Source: Bacteroidales bacterium
GTDB taxonomy: Bacteria > Bacteroidota > Bacteroidia > Bacteroidales > FEN-979
NCBI GenBank assembly: GCA_025355465.1
Contig: JANXZO010000048.1
Span: 22,869 to 86,868 of the forward strand
Length of the DNA: 64,000 nucleotides
Direction of reading: 5' to 3'
The stretch's first letter is position 1; each line of letters begins with the position of its first letter. The notes beneath the pieces are model-generated. The model saw nothing but the letters and a program-made list of their open reading frames with translations. It was not told where the DNA came from and searched no databases. A program made the translations under genes and the position numbers. Below, one piece after another: positions 1 to 8,378 of the stretch.

Positions 1-1254
1 CTCGTTGATTGCAATGCGCAGTCCCATTCCGGTGCAAAGGTGCAGGCGGTCGGCGCTTTTGTTAAAATAGAAGCTTTGTTTCTCAACCGGTACCGAGTTG
101 ATGTTTACAGGATGATCCTGCACCACCATCCCACCATCCAGGAAACCTGTGAGTCCAAGATAGATATTTTGTTTCAGGATCGTGCTTCGCAGAAATTTCC
201 ACCGGAGTTCCACATTGCCGAATACCACCCCGTCGCCCACCACCCTGTTGCGCATCATGCCACGAATGGTGCGTGCACCGCCCAGTCCGTCGGGTTTGGT
301 GGTGAGTGAATAGGAACTGTAGATGTAAGGCATGATGTAATACGGCGTAGTGCCCCCGATGGTGCCCTGGTAGCTCAGCTGATAGGCCGCAACCAGCTTC
401 TTTTTCACCAGCGGGATGTATTGACGCTGGGTAAGTACCAGTTTTACAAAGGCATAGGGGTTGTTTCCGAGGAATGTGGGTGCCATGAGAAGCATGGCCT
501 CAGACCAGAAACCTTTGTCGGGTGCGGCTTCACTGTTACGGGTGTCGTAAACGAGTCCTACCTTCAGATACACAGTCGTTCCGCCGTTTACCTCGTCGGG
601 TTTGATGAGTTGATAGCCTACATAATCATCATAGAGCAAGGCCGTATCCGGAAGCTTGTTTTCGTCGCTCTTTCCTTTATTGATACGGTTGATATCCACA
701 GTAGCTGTACGGATATCAATGACATTTATCCCGGCCAGCCAGCGAAGTTTCTGCCCGGCAAGGGGACCCTGAAAGTCGACCAATGCACGAAGCATCTTTC
801 GTTCCTGCTTGTAAAACACCCGCGAAATATAATCCGCTGCACCTTGTTGTGTGATTGAGTTGATGTAATTTGCCTCTGCGCCATTAAAGCCATAAAAATC
901 GAGTGCTCTTTCGGTAAGGTAATCCACATCGGCCGTAACCCTGATCCTGCCGGGAATGAGGTATTTCGAATCGTAGAAGAGCTGGTAAACCGCGCTCCCC
1001 TTGGTAAACCAGGAGGCTTCGGCATAGATGGTGTGTTTGTATTCGGGGTAGGTGGAGCCGTCGCCGTAATTGAATACCTGTCCGAGGGCTCCAAGCTGCA
1101 ACCCCTGATCGGCATCGTAGGCTACTACAGGCAGGGCAGCCCAGGTCCACCCTTTCCGCTTCTTTTCCCGGGTAGGCAACGAGGCGGAATCTGCCTGCGA
1201 AAACAGTGAAAGGGTAAAACTCAGCGCGGTAAATAACAGGAGGTATCTTTTCAT
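1..1254 (-). CDS. Outer membrane beta-barrel protein, Omp85/BamA-like surface antigen family (3' end runs off window)
   Basis: Reverse strand from ATG at 1254: MKRYLLLFTALSFTLSLFSQADSASLPTREKKRKGWTWAALPVVAYDADQGLQLGALGQVFNYGDG...; signal peptide then barrel-like strands; open to the window edge, so absent from the ORF track. Confidence 0.65.
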   Translation of the reverse strand, partial: MKRYLLLFTALSFTLSLFSQADSASLPTREKKRKGWTWAALPVVAYDADQGLQLGALGQVFNYGDGSTYPEYKHTIYAEASWFTKGSAVYQLFYDSKYLIPGRIRVTADVDYLTERALDFYGFNGAEANYINSITQQGAADYISRVFYKQERKMLRALVDFQGPLAGQKLRWLAGINVIDIRTATVDINRINKGKSDENKLPDTALLYDDYVGYQLIKPDEVNGGTTVYLKVGLVYDTRNSEAAPDKGFWSEAMLLMAPTFLGNNPYAFVKLVLTQRQYIPLVKKKLVAAYQLSYQGTIGGTTPYYIMPYIYSSYSLTTKPDGLGGARTIRGMMRNRVVGDGVVFGNVELRWKFLRSTILKQNIYLGLTGFLDGGMVVQDHPVNINSVPVEKQSFYFNKSADRLHLCTGMGLRIAINE

Positions 1255-1264
1255 TGCTTCCGTA

Positions 1265-2695
1265 TTATTTCTCATCCGGCTTACCCGGGAACATCTGGAA
1301 TATGAATAAAAAGAGGGTAGATATGCCAATGGAAATGATAGCCAGGTCGGCATTGTCCTTGAAAAATTCAAAGGGATGCGGCTGGAAGGTGGCAATGATC
1401 AGCAAAACCAGAATATAGGCTGTTCCGCTGATGAAACTGGCGAGGGCGGCCACCGGTTTTATTTTCCAGTGAAAAGAGGCCACTGCTGCAGGGATAATGG
1501 TAAACCCCACACCGGTAATAAAGACGATCACCGCCACCAGGTCGCGCAGGAAATAGGCTCCCAGAAAGCTCAATAAAGTGAAGGCGACGATGCCAATACG
1601 GGTGATCTTCATCCGTCGTTTGTCGTCGGACTTCTTTCCGGAGAGTTTGTCGAACCAGTCAACAGCCACAGAAGAGGCAAGCACAAAGATCTGGGTATCA
1701 GCAGAGCTCATGATGGCCGCAAAGATCAGGATCAGCGCGGCGCCAAGCAGCTTGTCGGGCATCAGCAGGGTCAGTCCTTCGGCAAAGGCATCTTTGGCCT
1801 CGATACCCTGAACGTGCACATGGGCTGCCAGTCCCACCATGGTAATGGCAATACCCGTGATGACCGTAAATATTGCTGCGCCGATAAAACCCTTATGTAC
1901 CACCTGGTCTGACTCTGCACCATATACACGCTGCCAGTATTCGGCACTCTGGAAGATGATCAGGATTCCGAAGAGCGTGAAGGCAATGGTCATCCCTACA
2001 TTCATCCGCGAGAAATCGACCAGTTCGGCCGCAAATGACCGCCGGTCGCCCATCATAACCACCCCAAGCAATACCACCATCACGAGGATCACAAGGTACT
2101 GAAAGATGTCGGTGCGGATCACGCTGCGGAAACCTCCGGCCAAAAGGTAGGTGGCGATGATGGAGCTGGAGATAAGCAGTCCGGTTTCATACGACCAGCC
2201 GCTGATGTTGGCCAGGATTGAGCTCCCGGCGATGAACTGGTTGAGCAGCATTCCCGAATAAACGAAAAGCAGGATTACCGCCGAAGCCAGCCCCACCTGC
2301 TTGCTGATCCTGAAGTTAAACCAGTCGGAGAGTGTATAGAATTGCTTTTCGCCGCTGAATTTCCGGAGTTTCATTGCATACGGGATGAAAATGATAAAGC
2401 CGATAGCGGTTCCTGCAAAAACGGCAATAGCCGAGATTCCGAAGCGGTAAACATACGCTGTATAAGCCACCAAAGCCGCTCCCCCGATATAACTGGCCAC
2501 CACCGAAGTTACGAATCCGATGATTCCGATCTTTCTCCCGGCGATCATGAAATCGGAGTCGGTCTTCCGCCGTGAGGCATAAAGTCCGATACCGAGGCAG
2601 GTTAGTGCATACAGGACCAGCAGGATGATGTCAAACGGGCAGAGCCGGCTGTCTGGAAGATCGATAAAGAGTTTGTCCATCGATTCTGAAGGCAT
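1265..2695 (-). CDS. Sodium:solute symporter (SSS) family protein
   Basis: 476 aa, multi-TM, SSS-type N-terminus (GIGLYASRRKTDSDFMIAGRKIG) and ILIFAAIMSSADTQIFVLASS motif. Confidence 0.85.
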   Translation of the reverse strand: MPSESMDKLFIDLPDSRLCPFDIILLVLYALTCLGIGLYASRRKTDSDFMIAGRKIGIIGFVTSVVASYIGGAALVAYTAYVYRFGISAIAVFAGTAIGFIIFIPYAMKLRKFSGEKQFYTLSDWFNFRISKQVGLASAVILLFVYSGMLLNQFIAGSSILANISGWSYETGLLISSSIIATYLLAGGFRSVIRTDIFQYLVILVMVVLLGVVMMGDRRSFAAELVDFSRMNVGMTIAFTLFGILIIFQSAEYWQRVYGAESDQVVHKGFIGAAIFTVITGIAITMVGLAAHVHVQGIEAKDAFAEGLTLLMPDKLLGAALILIFAAIMSSADTQIFVLASSVAVDWFDKLSGKKSDDKRRMKITRIGIVAFTLLSFLGAYFLRDLVAVIVFITGVGFTIIPAAVASFHWKIKPVAALASFISGTAYILVLLIIATFQPHPFEFFKDNADLAIISIGISTLFLFIFQMFPGKPDEK

Positions 2696-2697
2696 CT

Positions 2698-3612
2698 TTA
2701 AAGTCGTTTTCGTATGAGGAAGAGGATCATGGCGGAGATCACAGAACTTACGAGGATCACAGACAAGTTGTCGGAGGCACCAAAATTCTCATAATTCCCG
2801 ATGAACAGGTTATGCTGGGCAAGGTAGGCGAAGATGATGACCGATCCGTTGTTGATGAGGTGAGCCCAGATGGGGAGCCAGAGCGATCCCGACCAGTAGA
2901 AAAGATAGCCGAAAAACATGCCCAGTATCATGCGCGGAAGGAATCCATAGAACTGCATATGCATGGCGGAGAATAAGAAGGCAGACAGGAAAATGGCGGT
3001 GTGCGCATTCCCGAGCCAGTCGCGGAGCAGTCGTTGCAGTACACCGCGGAAAAGCAGCTCCTCTCCTACAGAGGGCAATATGGCGATCATGAAAAAATTG
3101 AACAGGAAAATACCGAAGCTGTCCATTTTCATGAAGGCCTCCGTTAGTTTTGCTGCCTCTGCTTCCGTCGTCTTCATCCACTCCTCAACGCCGTGAAGGG
3201 CAGCCGGCAGCTTCATCATTTCATTCACGGAAACCATCCAGTTGATCAGGGGCAATGCCGTGAACAGGAGGGTTAACACCAGCAGGTAAACCAGGGGCCG
3301 GGTGGGCTTTTCAAGTCCCAGGAAGGAACGGCTGCTTCCTCCGAAGAGGTATCCGGCGAGCAGGGCGGGGAGGATGAAAAGGCCGAACGCCTGGATCACC
3401 TGAAGGTACCTGAGCAGGTTCATGGTATGCGGGTCGCCATAATTTGAGAAACTACCTGTCAGGTCATTGAACCCTTTTCCGAAAAGCGGTACTGCCAGTA
3501 GCAGACCGATGATAAAGATGATCGAAAAGACGGCGATAATCAGCAGGATGGTAAAGAGTAAACGACTAACCGGGGTCAGTCCGCTGAGCATTGGTGTTTT
3601 GGCAACGTGCAC
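2698..3612 (-). CDS. CPBP family intramembrane metalloprotease
   Basis: EELLFRGVLQ motif plus downstream H-bearing TM segments (SAMHMQFYGFLPRMILGMFFGYLFYWSGSLWLPIWAHLINN). Confidence 0.85.
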   Translation of the reverse strand: MHVAKTPMLSGLTPVSRLLFTILLIIAVFSIIFIIGLLLAVPLFGKGFNDLTGSFSNYGDPHTMNLLRYLQVIQAFGLFILPALLAGYLFGGSSRSFLGLEKPTRPLVYLLVLTLLFTALPLINWMVSVNEMMKLPAALHGVEEWMKTTEAEAAKLTEAFMKMDSFGIFLFNFFMIAILPSVGEELLFRGVLQRLLRDWLGNAHTAIFLSAFLFSAMHMQFYGFLPRMILGMFFGYLFYWSGSLWLPIWAHLINNGSVIIFAYLAQHNLFIGNYENFGASDNLSVILVSSVISAMILFLIRKRL

Positions 3613-3622
3613 GTATTTTGGC

Positions 3623-3630
3623 TATTTTTG
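3623..3630 (+). promoter_or_regulatory. Bacteroidetes-type -7 element (TATTTTTG) upstream of dusB
   Basis: Matches TAnnTTTG about 20 bp before the TTG start at 3649. Confidence 0.45.
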
Positions 3631-3648
3631 CTGCTAAATTAGCACAAT

Positions 3649-4626
3649 TTGGCAAAGATTGAAAATATCGATGTGGGTACTTTTCCACTCTTCCTGGCCC
3701 CGATGGAAGACATTTCCGACTCACCGTTCCGCGCCATCTGTAAGGATTACGGTGCCGATGTACTCATCAGTGAATTCATCTCTGCCGAGGGCCTTATTCG
3801 CGATGCACTGAAAAGCAAACTGAAGATGGGTTATGAGCCAAAGGAGCGTCCCATCGGGATCCAGATCTTTGGCAGCAATGTAGCGTCCATGATGCGGGCT
3901 GCTGAGGTGGCGGAGGCGGCCATGCCTGATTTCATCGATCTGAACTTTGGTTGCCCGGTGCGCAAGATCGTGATGAAGGGCGGTGGAGCAGCGCTGTTAC
4001 AGGATATTCCAAAAATGATCTGCATGGCCGAATCGGTGGTGAAAACCATCCGCCTTCCGGTTACCGTTAAAACCCGTCTGGGGTGGGACGATGCGCACAA
4101 GGACATTGTGGACATTGCCGAACGGTTACAGGATGCGGGGATTTCAGCCATCGGAATTCATGGTCGAACGAGGGCACAGCTCTATGGCGGTGCGGCCGAC
4201 TGGACACTCATTGGCGAGGTTAAGAACAATCCGCGAATGACCATTCCGGTGTGGGGTAACGGCGACATTGATTCAGGGAGCAAGGCGCTGGAGATGAAAA
4301 ACCGTTTCGGTGTTGATGGCATTATGATTGGTCGCGCGGCAACCGGTAATCCATGGATTTTCGGTGAGGTGAAACGGGCTATTGCACAACTTGAACCCCC
4401 ACCGGCCCCGCCTATGTCGGAGCGTCTTGCGGTGGTTCGCCGGCACATCGCCAACTCCATAATCTACAAAGGCGAACGCACTACGCTGTATGAGCTGCGA
4501 CGTTTTTATGCCCCCTATTTCCGCGGCGTTCCCGACTTTAAAAAATACCGTATGCGGCTGGTAACGGCCAACGATTTTGAAATAGTGGAGGCTGTTTTGG
4601 CTGAGATTGAGAGAGAGAATTGTTGA
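3649..4626 (+). CDS. dusB: tRNA-dihydrouridine synthase (DusB-like), TTG start
   Basis: APMEDISDSPFRAICKDYGADVLISEF, NFGCPVRKIVMKGGGAALLQD, GIHGRTRAQLYGGAADW. Confidence 0.88.
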   Translation: MAKIENIDVGTFPLFLAPMEDISDSPFRAICKDYGADVLISEFISAEGLIRDALKSKLKMGYEPKERPIGIQIFGSNVASMMRAAEVAEAAMPDFIDLNFGCPVRKIVMKGGGAALLQDIPKMICMAESVVKTIRLPVTVKTRLGWDDAHKDIVDIAERLQDAGISAIGIHGRTRAQLYGGAADWTLIGEVKNNPRMTIPVWGNGDIDSGSKALEMKNRFGVDGIMIGRAATGNPWIFGEVKRAIAQLEPPPAPPMSERLAVVRRHIANSIIYKGERTTLYELRRFYAPYFRGVPDFKKYRMRLVTANDFEIVEAVLAEIERENC

Positions 4627-4627
4627 A

Positions 4628-5383
4628 TCAGAACCTGCGTTCGACAAGCTCCTTCAACTTTGTAAATGCCACCGATCCTGTATCCCAGAAATTTTTGCGT
4701 TTGACCAGATCGAGGAATTCACCAGCCTGGCCGAGGGTGCGGAAGCCATTGAGTGTTTCGATGGTTTCGTTGTATTCACGCAGGTTGCCTTCGAAAAGCT
4801 CATTGATGAACATGAACTTATCGTTGATGGTAATGGCAGTTTTCAGGTTGTCGATCCGTTGCGCGGGGATTTTGGGTTCGAATGTTTTGTTGCGGGCCTC
4901 TTTGAGTTTAATATTGAAAGTCGGCTCCTCCACGGCAAAAAGGTCCATCGTTTCAGGTTTTTGTACCCGCTTTACAGGCGCCTCCTTTTTTATCTCCCGT
5001 GAAACAGGTTTAAATGGCAGATCTGCCGGAACAACCGGAGCAGCGGGTGGATCTTCCTTTTCCGAATCAGGTCCGGCAGGTTTGTCGAACCTGATGGTCA
5101 CGCCGGTGCCTGTGGTTTTGGCAGATATTCCGGCCATTGATCTTGTGCCGTCAGACGCCTCATTTCTCATCTCGGCACGTCCACCGGTACGCAGATCAAC
5201 AGGCACCACATCATTGAGCCGTTCCAGTACCCGCATGCTTTCATACATTTTGCGTACGTTTTCCATGAGGATGTCGAATTCGATCTGGGGGATCTTCGTG
5301 TCGTATTTCCGGATGGCTTCGAACTGCTCATTGATTGCTTCCAGCAGCCAGCGAAGCTCATCTTTAATGATTTCCTTATTCAT
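4628..5383 (-). CDS. Conserved hypothetical protein
   Basis: 251 aa intact ORF, charged N-terminal helices, P/K-rich middle; no family recognised. Confidence 0.6.
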   Translation of the reverse strand: MNKEIIKDELRWLLEAINEQFEAIRKYDTKIPQIEFDILMENVRKMYESMRVLERLNDVVPVDLRTGGRAEMRNEASDGTRSMAGISAKTTGTGVTIRFDKPAGPDSEKEDPPAAPVVPADLPFKPVSREIKKEAPVKRVQKPETMDLFAVEEPTFNIKLKEARNKTFEPKIPAQRIDNLKTAITINDKFMFINELFEGNLREYNETIETLNGFRTLGQAGEFLDLVKRKNFWDTGSVAFTKLKELVERRF

Positions 5384-5417
5384 GTGCCGTTGATTATCGG
5401 GAAGGCGGAAAAAGTTG

Positions 5418-5425
5418 TATTTTTG
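5418..5425 (+). promoter_or_regulatory. Bacteroidetes-type -7 element (TATTTTTG) upstream of tdk
   Basis: Matches TAnnTTTG. Confidence 0.45.
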
Positions 5426-5500
5426 CGATCAACCCAGCCATAAAGATACATCATTTGCAAGGTGTCCTGGTTGCGCACCGCCATAAAAGTTATCCACAGG

Positions 5501-6073
5501 ATGCTCCTGGAAAAAAATAAATCAGTTAACCGCCTTGGGTGGATCGAAGTGATCTGCGGCTCCATGTTCTCAGGCAAAACCGAAGAGCTGATACGTCGGC
5601 TGAAACGGGCCCGTATCGCCAGACAGAAGGTTGAGATTTTCAAGCCTGCCATCGACACCCGTTACGACGATGTAAACGTGGTGTCGCACGACACCAACTC
5701 CATCCTGTCGACCCCGGTCGAAGCTTCCTCCCAGATCCTGCTACTCACCAACGATGTGGATGTGGTAGGCATAGACGAGGCACAATTTTTCGACAACGAG
5801 CTCGCCTCCGTGTGCAACACCCTTGCCAACCAAGGCATCCGCGTTATCGTGGCCGGTCTCGATATGGATTACCTGGGCAAACCTTTCGGTCCTATGCCGT
5901 CGCTCATTGCCATCGCCGAAGAGGTGATCAAGGTGCACGCTATTTGCATGAACTGTGGCGACATTTCACAATACACTCACCGGAAGGTGAATGACGACCA
6001 CCTCGTCATGCTCGGCGAAACCGACAGCTACGAGCCGCTGTGCCGACGGTGTTACCTCGAAAAAACGAGTTAA
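5501..6073 (+). CDS. tdk: Thymidine kinase
   Basis: [25 protein letters not shown] Walker [12 protein letters not shown]-terminal Cys pairs CMNCGD...CRRCY; start set at ATG 5501 rather than 5462. Confidence 0.93.
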   Translation: MLLEKNKSVNRLGWIEVICGSMFSGKTEELIRRLKRARIARQKVEIFKPAIDTRYDDVNVVSHDTNSILSTPVEASSQILLLTNDVDVVGIDEAQFFDNELASVCNTLANQGIRVIVAGLDMDYLGKPFGPMPSLIAIAEEVIKVHAICMNCGDISQYTHRKVNDDHLVMLGETDSYEPLCRRCYLEKTS

Positions 6074-6114
6074 TGTAGTAATGTGGTGATGTGGTAATGT
6101 GATGATGTGGTAAT
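6071..6114 (+). repeat. Degenerate 8-bp tandem array, unit ~TAATGTGG, 5+ copies
   Basis: TAATGTAG|TAATGTGG|TGATGTGG|TAATGTGA|TGATGTGG|TAAT; begins at the tdk stop codon. Confidence 0.9.
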
Positions 6115-6131
6115 TGAGAAGACTGTTGGGA

Positions 6132-6482
6132 TTATTTAATTGTTGATTTTACAGTAGCAATAATTTTTGATAATACTTTTTTAATAGCAACTACTTTCTC
6201 TTGCAGTATCATTGGGGAGGGATAGGCTTTTGATTCATTACAAAGCAAAAGCCAATATTCCGTCTCGCTGGCTTCCTTGGCAGCAATTTTCATTTTATGA
6301 ATAAAGTCGGCCTTACTTTCAGAATTTTGTGCCTCCCTGACATTTGCCCCAATCGATGTTCCTGATTTTAATAGTTGACTGGCAATAACATATTTCCTTC
6401 TCACCTCAAGAATTTCACAATAAGCTATAATTTCAACCGAAAACTCAAAAGAGAGTTCTTGTATTACATTCCTGCTTTCCAT
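6132..6482 (-). CDS. Four-helix-bundle protein, S23 / 23S rRNA intervening-sequence protein family
   Basis: SQLLKSGTSIGANVREAQNSESKADFIHKMKIAAKEASETEYWLLL is the S23 family signature. Confidence 0.88.
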   Translation of the reverse strand: MESRNVIQELSFEFSVEIIAYCEILEVRRKYVIASQLLKSGTSIGANVREAQNSESKADFIHKMKIAAKEASETEYWLLLCNESKAYPSPMILQEKVVAIKKVLSKIIATVKSTIK

Positions 6483-6584
6483 TTCAGATGATTTTGATTA
6501 AGAAATAAACTGAAAACTGATATTTACTTAATCAGAAAAATGGAAAAAGGTAAACCTGATTTTCAAAATAAAATCATTTTACCC

Positions 6585-6644
6585 CATCAACACATTACCA
6601 CACTACCACATTTTCACATTGGCACATTGGCATATTGGCACATT
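6585..6644 (+). repeat. Degenerate 8-bp tandem array, unit ~CATTACCA/CATTGGCA, 7 copies, inverted relative to 6071-6114
   Basis: CATCAACA|CATTACCA|CACTACCA|CATTTTCA|CATTGGCA|CATTGGCA|TATTGGCA. Confidence 0.9.
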
Positions 6645-6649
6645 TTTTT

Positions 6650-6657
6650 TAACTTTG
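6650..6657 (+). promoter_or_regulatory. Bacteroidetes-type -7 element (TAACTTTG) upstream of the PPIase gene
   Basis: TAnnTTTG match; TTG within the repeat array at 6627-6629 is about 20 bp upstream. Confidence 0.5.
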
Positions 6658-6681
6658 CATACGCTAAAAACCATACGTCCT

Positions 6682-7266
6682 ATGAAAAAAATTGCCATCC
6701 TGTTATTTGCAACTATATTAGTCAGTAACCTATCCTTGTTTTCTCAAACCAAAACCCAGCCAAAAGTGGTAAAATTCGTGATTCATACCGATTTAGGTGA
6801 CATGAAGGGACAGCTCTACAACGAGACTCCGCAGCACCGTGATAATTTTGTTAAACTGGCCAAGTCGGGTTTCTACGACGGGACACTGTTCCACCGTGTG
6901 ATCATGGGGTTCATGATCCAGGGCGGCGACCCCGATTCGAAGAATGCAAAACCCGGACAGGCGCTGGGCATGGGCGGACCAGGATATACGGTTCCGGCGG
7001 AAATCAAGCCCACCATCACCCACAAACGGGGAGCGCTTGCCGCAGCCCGCATCGGGGGGCCGTCAAATCCGCAGAAAGCCTCTTCCGGCTCGCAATTCTA
7101 CATCGTGCAACCTCAACAGGGTACCCATTTCCTCGATAATGATTACACTGTTTACGGTGAAATCACAGAGGGTTTCGATGTGATCGACAAGATTGCAGCA
7201 GCCCAGAAAGATGAAAGGGACCGCCCGCTGAAAGATATCAAAATGACGATCAAAATTGTTGAATAA
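6682..7266 (+). CDS. Peptidylprolyl isomerase, cyclophilin type, exported
   Basis: Signal peptide MKKIAILLFATILVSNLSLFSQ; FHRVIMGFMIQGGDP, GSQFYIV. Start set at ATG 6682. Confidence 0.92.
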   Translation: MKKIAILLFATILVSNLSLFSQTKTQPKVVKFVIHTDLGDMKGQLYNETPQHRDNFVKLAKSGFYDGTLFHRVIMGFMIQGGDPDSKNAKPGQALGMGGPGYTVPAEIKPTITHKRGALAAARIGGPSNPQKASSGSQFYIVQPQQGTHFLDNDYTVYGEITEGFDVIDKIAAAQKDERDRPLKDIKMTIKIVE

Positions 7267-7274
7267 CCAGATCC

Positions 7275-8297
7275 ATGAACGATAAAATCCAGCACCTTCT
7301 TGATGAGATCCGTAAGGCTTCTGCGTTGAATGCCGACGAGGTGGAACAGATCCGCCTGAAATTTCTCAGCAAGAAGGGGCTGATTTCAGTTCTCTTCGAT
7401 GAATTCAAAACCGTTCCCGCTGAGAAGAAACGGGAGGTGGGATTGCTTCTCAACGACTTAAAGAGCAAGGCCCAGGAGCGTATTGACGAACTGAAAGCAC
7501 GGTTTGATGGTGTGGAGGAGAAAGCTGCTGCCGGCCTTGATCTCACCCGTCCGGTGGTGAACTCACAACCTGGAACGCGGCACCCGCTTTCGGTGGTACG
7601 CAACCAGATCATCGACATTTTTGCGCGCATCGGATTTACCGTTGCGGAGGGACCTGAGATCGAGGATGACTGGCACAATTTCGGTGCCCTTAATTTCGCT
7701 GCCGACCACCCTGCCCGCGACATGCAGGATACCTTTTTTATCTCCACCAATCCCGAGATCCTGCTGCGTACCCATACCTCGTCGGTGCAAATACGCACCA
7801 TGGAAGAGAGCTCACCTCCGCTGCGGATGATCTTCCCCGGAAGGGTGTTCCGGAACGAAGCCATATCGGCTCGTGCCCATTGCATTTTTCACCAGGTGGA
7901 AGGACTTTATATCGCCAGGAACGTATCCTTTGCAGACCTGAAGCAAACACTCTTGTATTTTGCCAAGGAGATGTTCGGAGAGCAAACTCAGATCCGCCTG
8001 CGCCCTTCTTATTTTCCATTTACCGAACCCTCGGGCGAGATGGATGTAAGCTGCCTGATATGCGGAGGCAAAGGGTGCAATATCTGCAAATATTCAGGAT
8101 GGGTGGAGATTCTTGGCTGCGGCATGGTAAACCCGGCCGTTCTCGAAAACTGTGGCATCGACCCTGACGAATACACCGGTTTCGCCTTCGGTATGGGAAT
8201 TGAACGCATTACCATGCTCAAGTATCAGATCAAAGACCTGAGGCTCTTCTTCGAGAATGATGTGAGGTTCCTGAAACAGTTTACAGGAGCCCTCTAA
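7275..8297 (+). CDS. pheS: Phenylalanine--tRNA ligase alpha subunit
   Basis: GTRHPLSVVRNQIIDIFARIGF, RTHTSSVQIRTM, FRNEAISARAHCIFHQVEGLY, GFAFGMGIERI. Confidence 0.95.
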   Translation: MNDKIQHLLDEIRKASALNADEVEQIRLKFLSKKGLISVLFDEFKTVPAEKKREVGLLLNDLKSKAQERIDELKARFDGVEEKAAAGLDLTRPVVNSQPGTRHPLSVVRNQIIDIFARIGFTVAEGPEIEDDWHNFGALNFAADHPARDMQDTFFISTNPEILLRTHTSSVQIRTMEESSPPLRMIFPGRVFRNEAISARAHCIFHQVEGLYIARNVSFADLKQTLLYFAKEMFGEQTQIRLRPSYFPFTEPSGEMDVSCLICGGKGCNICKYSGWVEILGCGMVNPAVLENCGIDPDEYTGFAFGMGIERITMLKYQIKDLRLFFENDVRFLKQFTGAL

Positions 8298-8301
8298 AAT
8301 G

Positions 8302-8325
8302 GCGAAATAGCGAAATAGCGAAGCG
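8302..8325 (+). repeat. 8-bp tandem array GCGAAATA x3
   Basis: GCGAAATA|GCGAAATA|GCGAAGCG just after the pheS stop. Confidence 0.8.
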
Positions 8326-8378
8326 GAGTTCGGCGGAGTCAACTGGTAAGATCGCGAGTTGGGAGTTACATCAGCACA

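Noticed and set aside
5490-5498. Perfect DnaA box TTATCCACA upstream of tdk
   Set aside because: Single 9-mer, expected by chance about once per 130 kb on two strands; no cluster, no AT-rich unwinding region, no dnaA/dnaN.
5462-5500. N-terminal extension of the tdk ORF
   Set aside because: ATG at 5501 ([20 protein letters not shown]) fits the family better.
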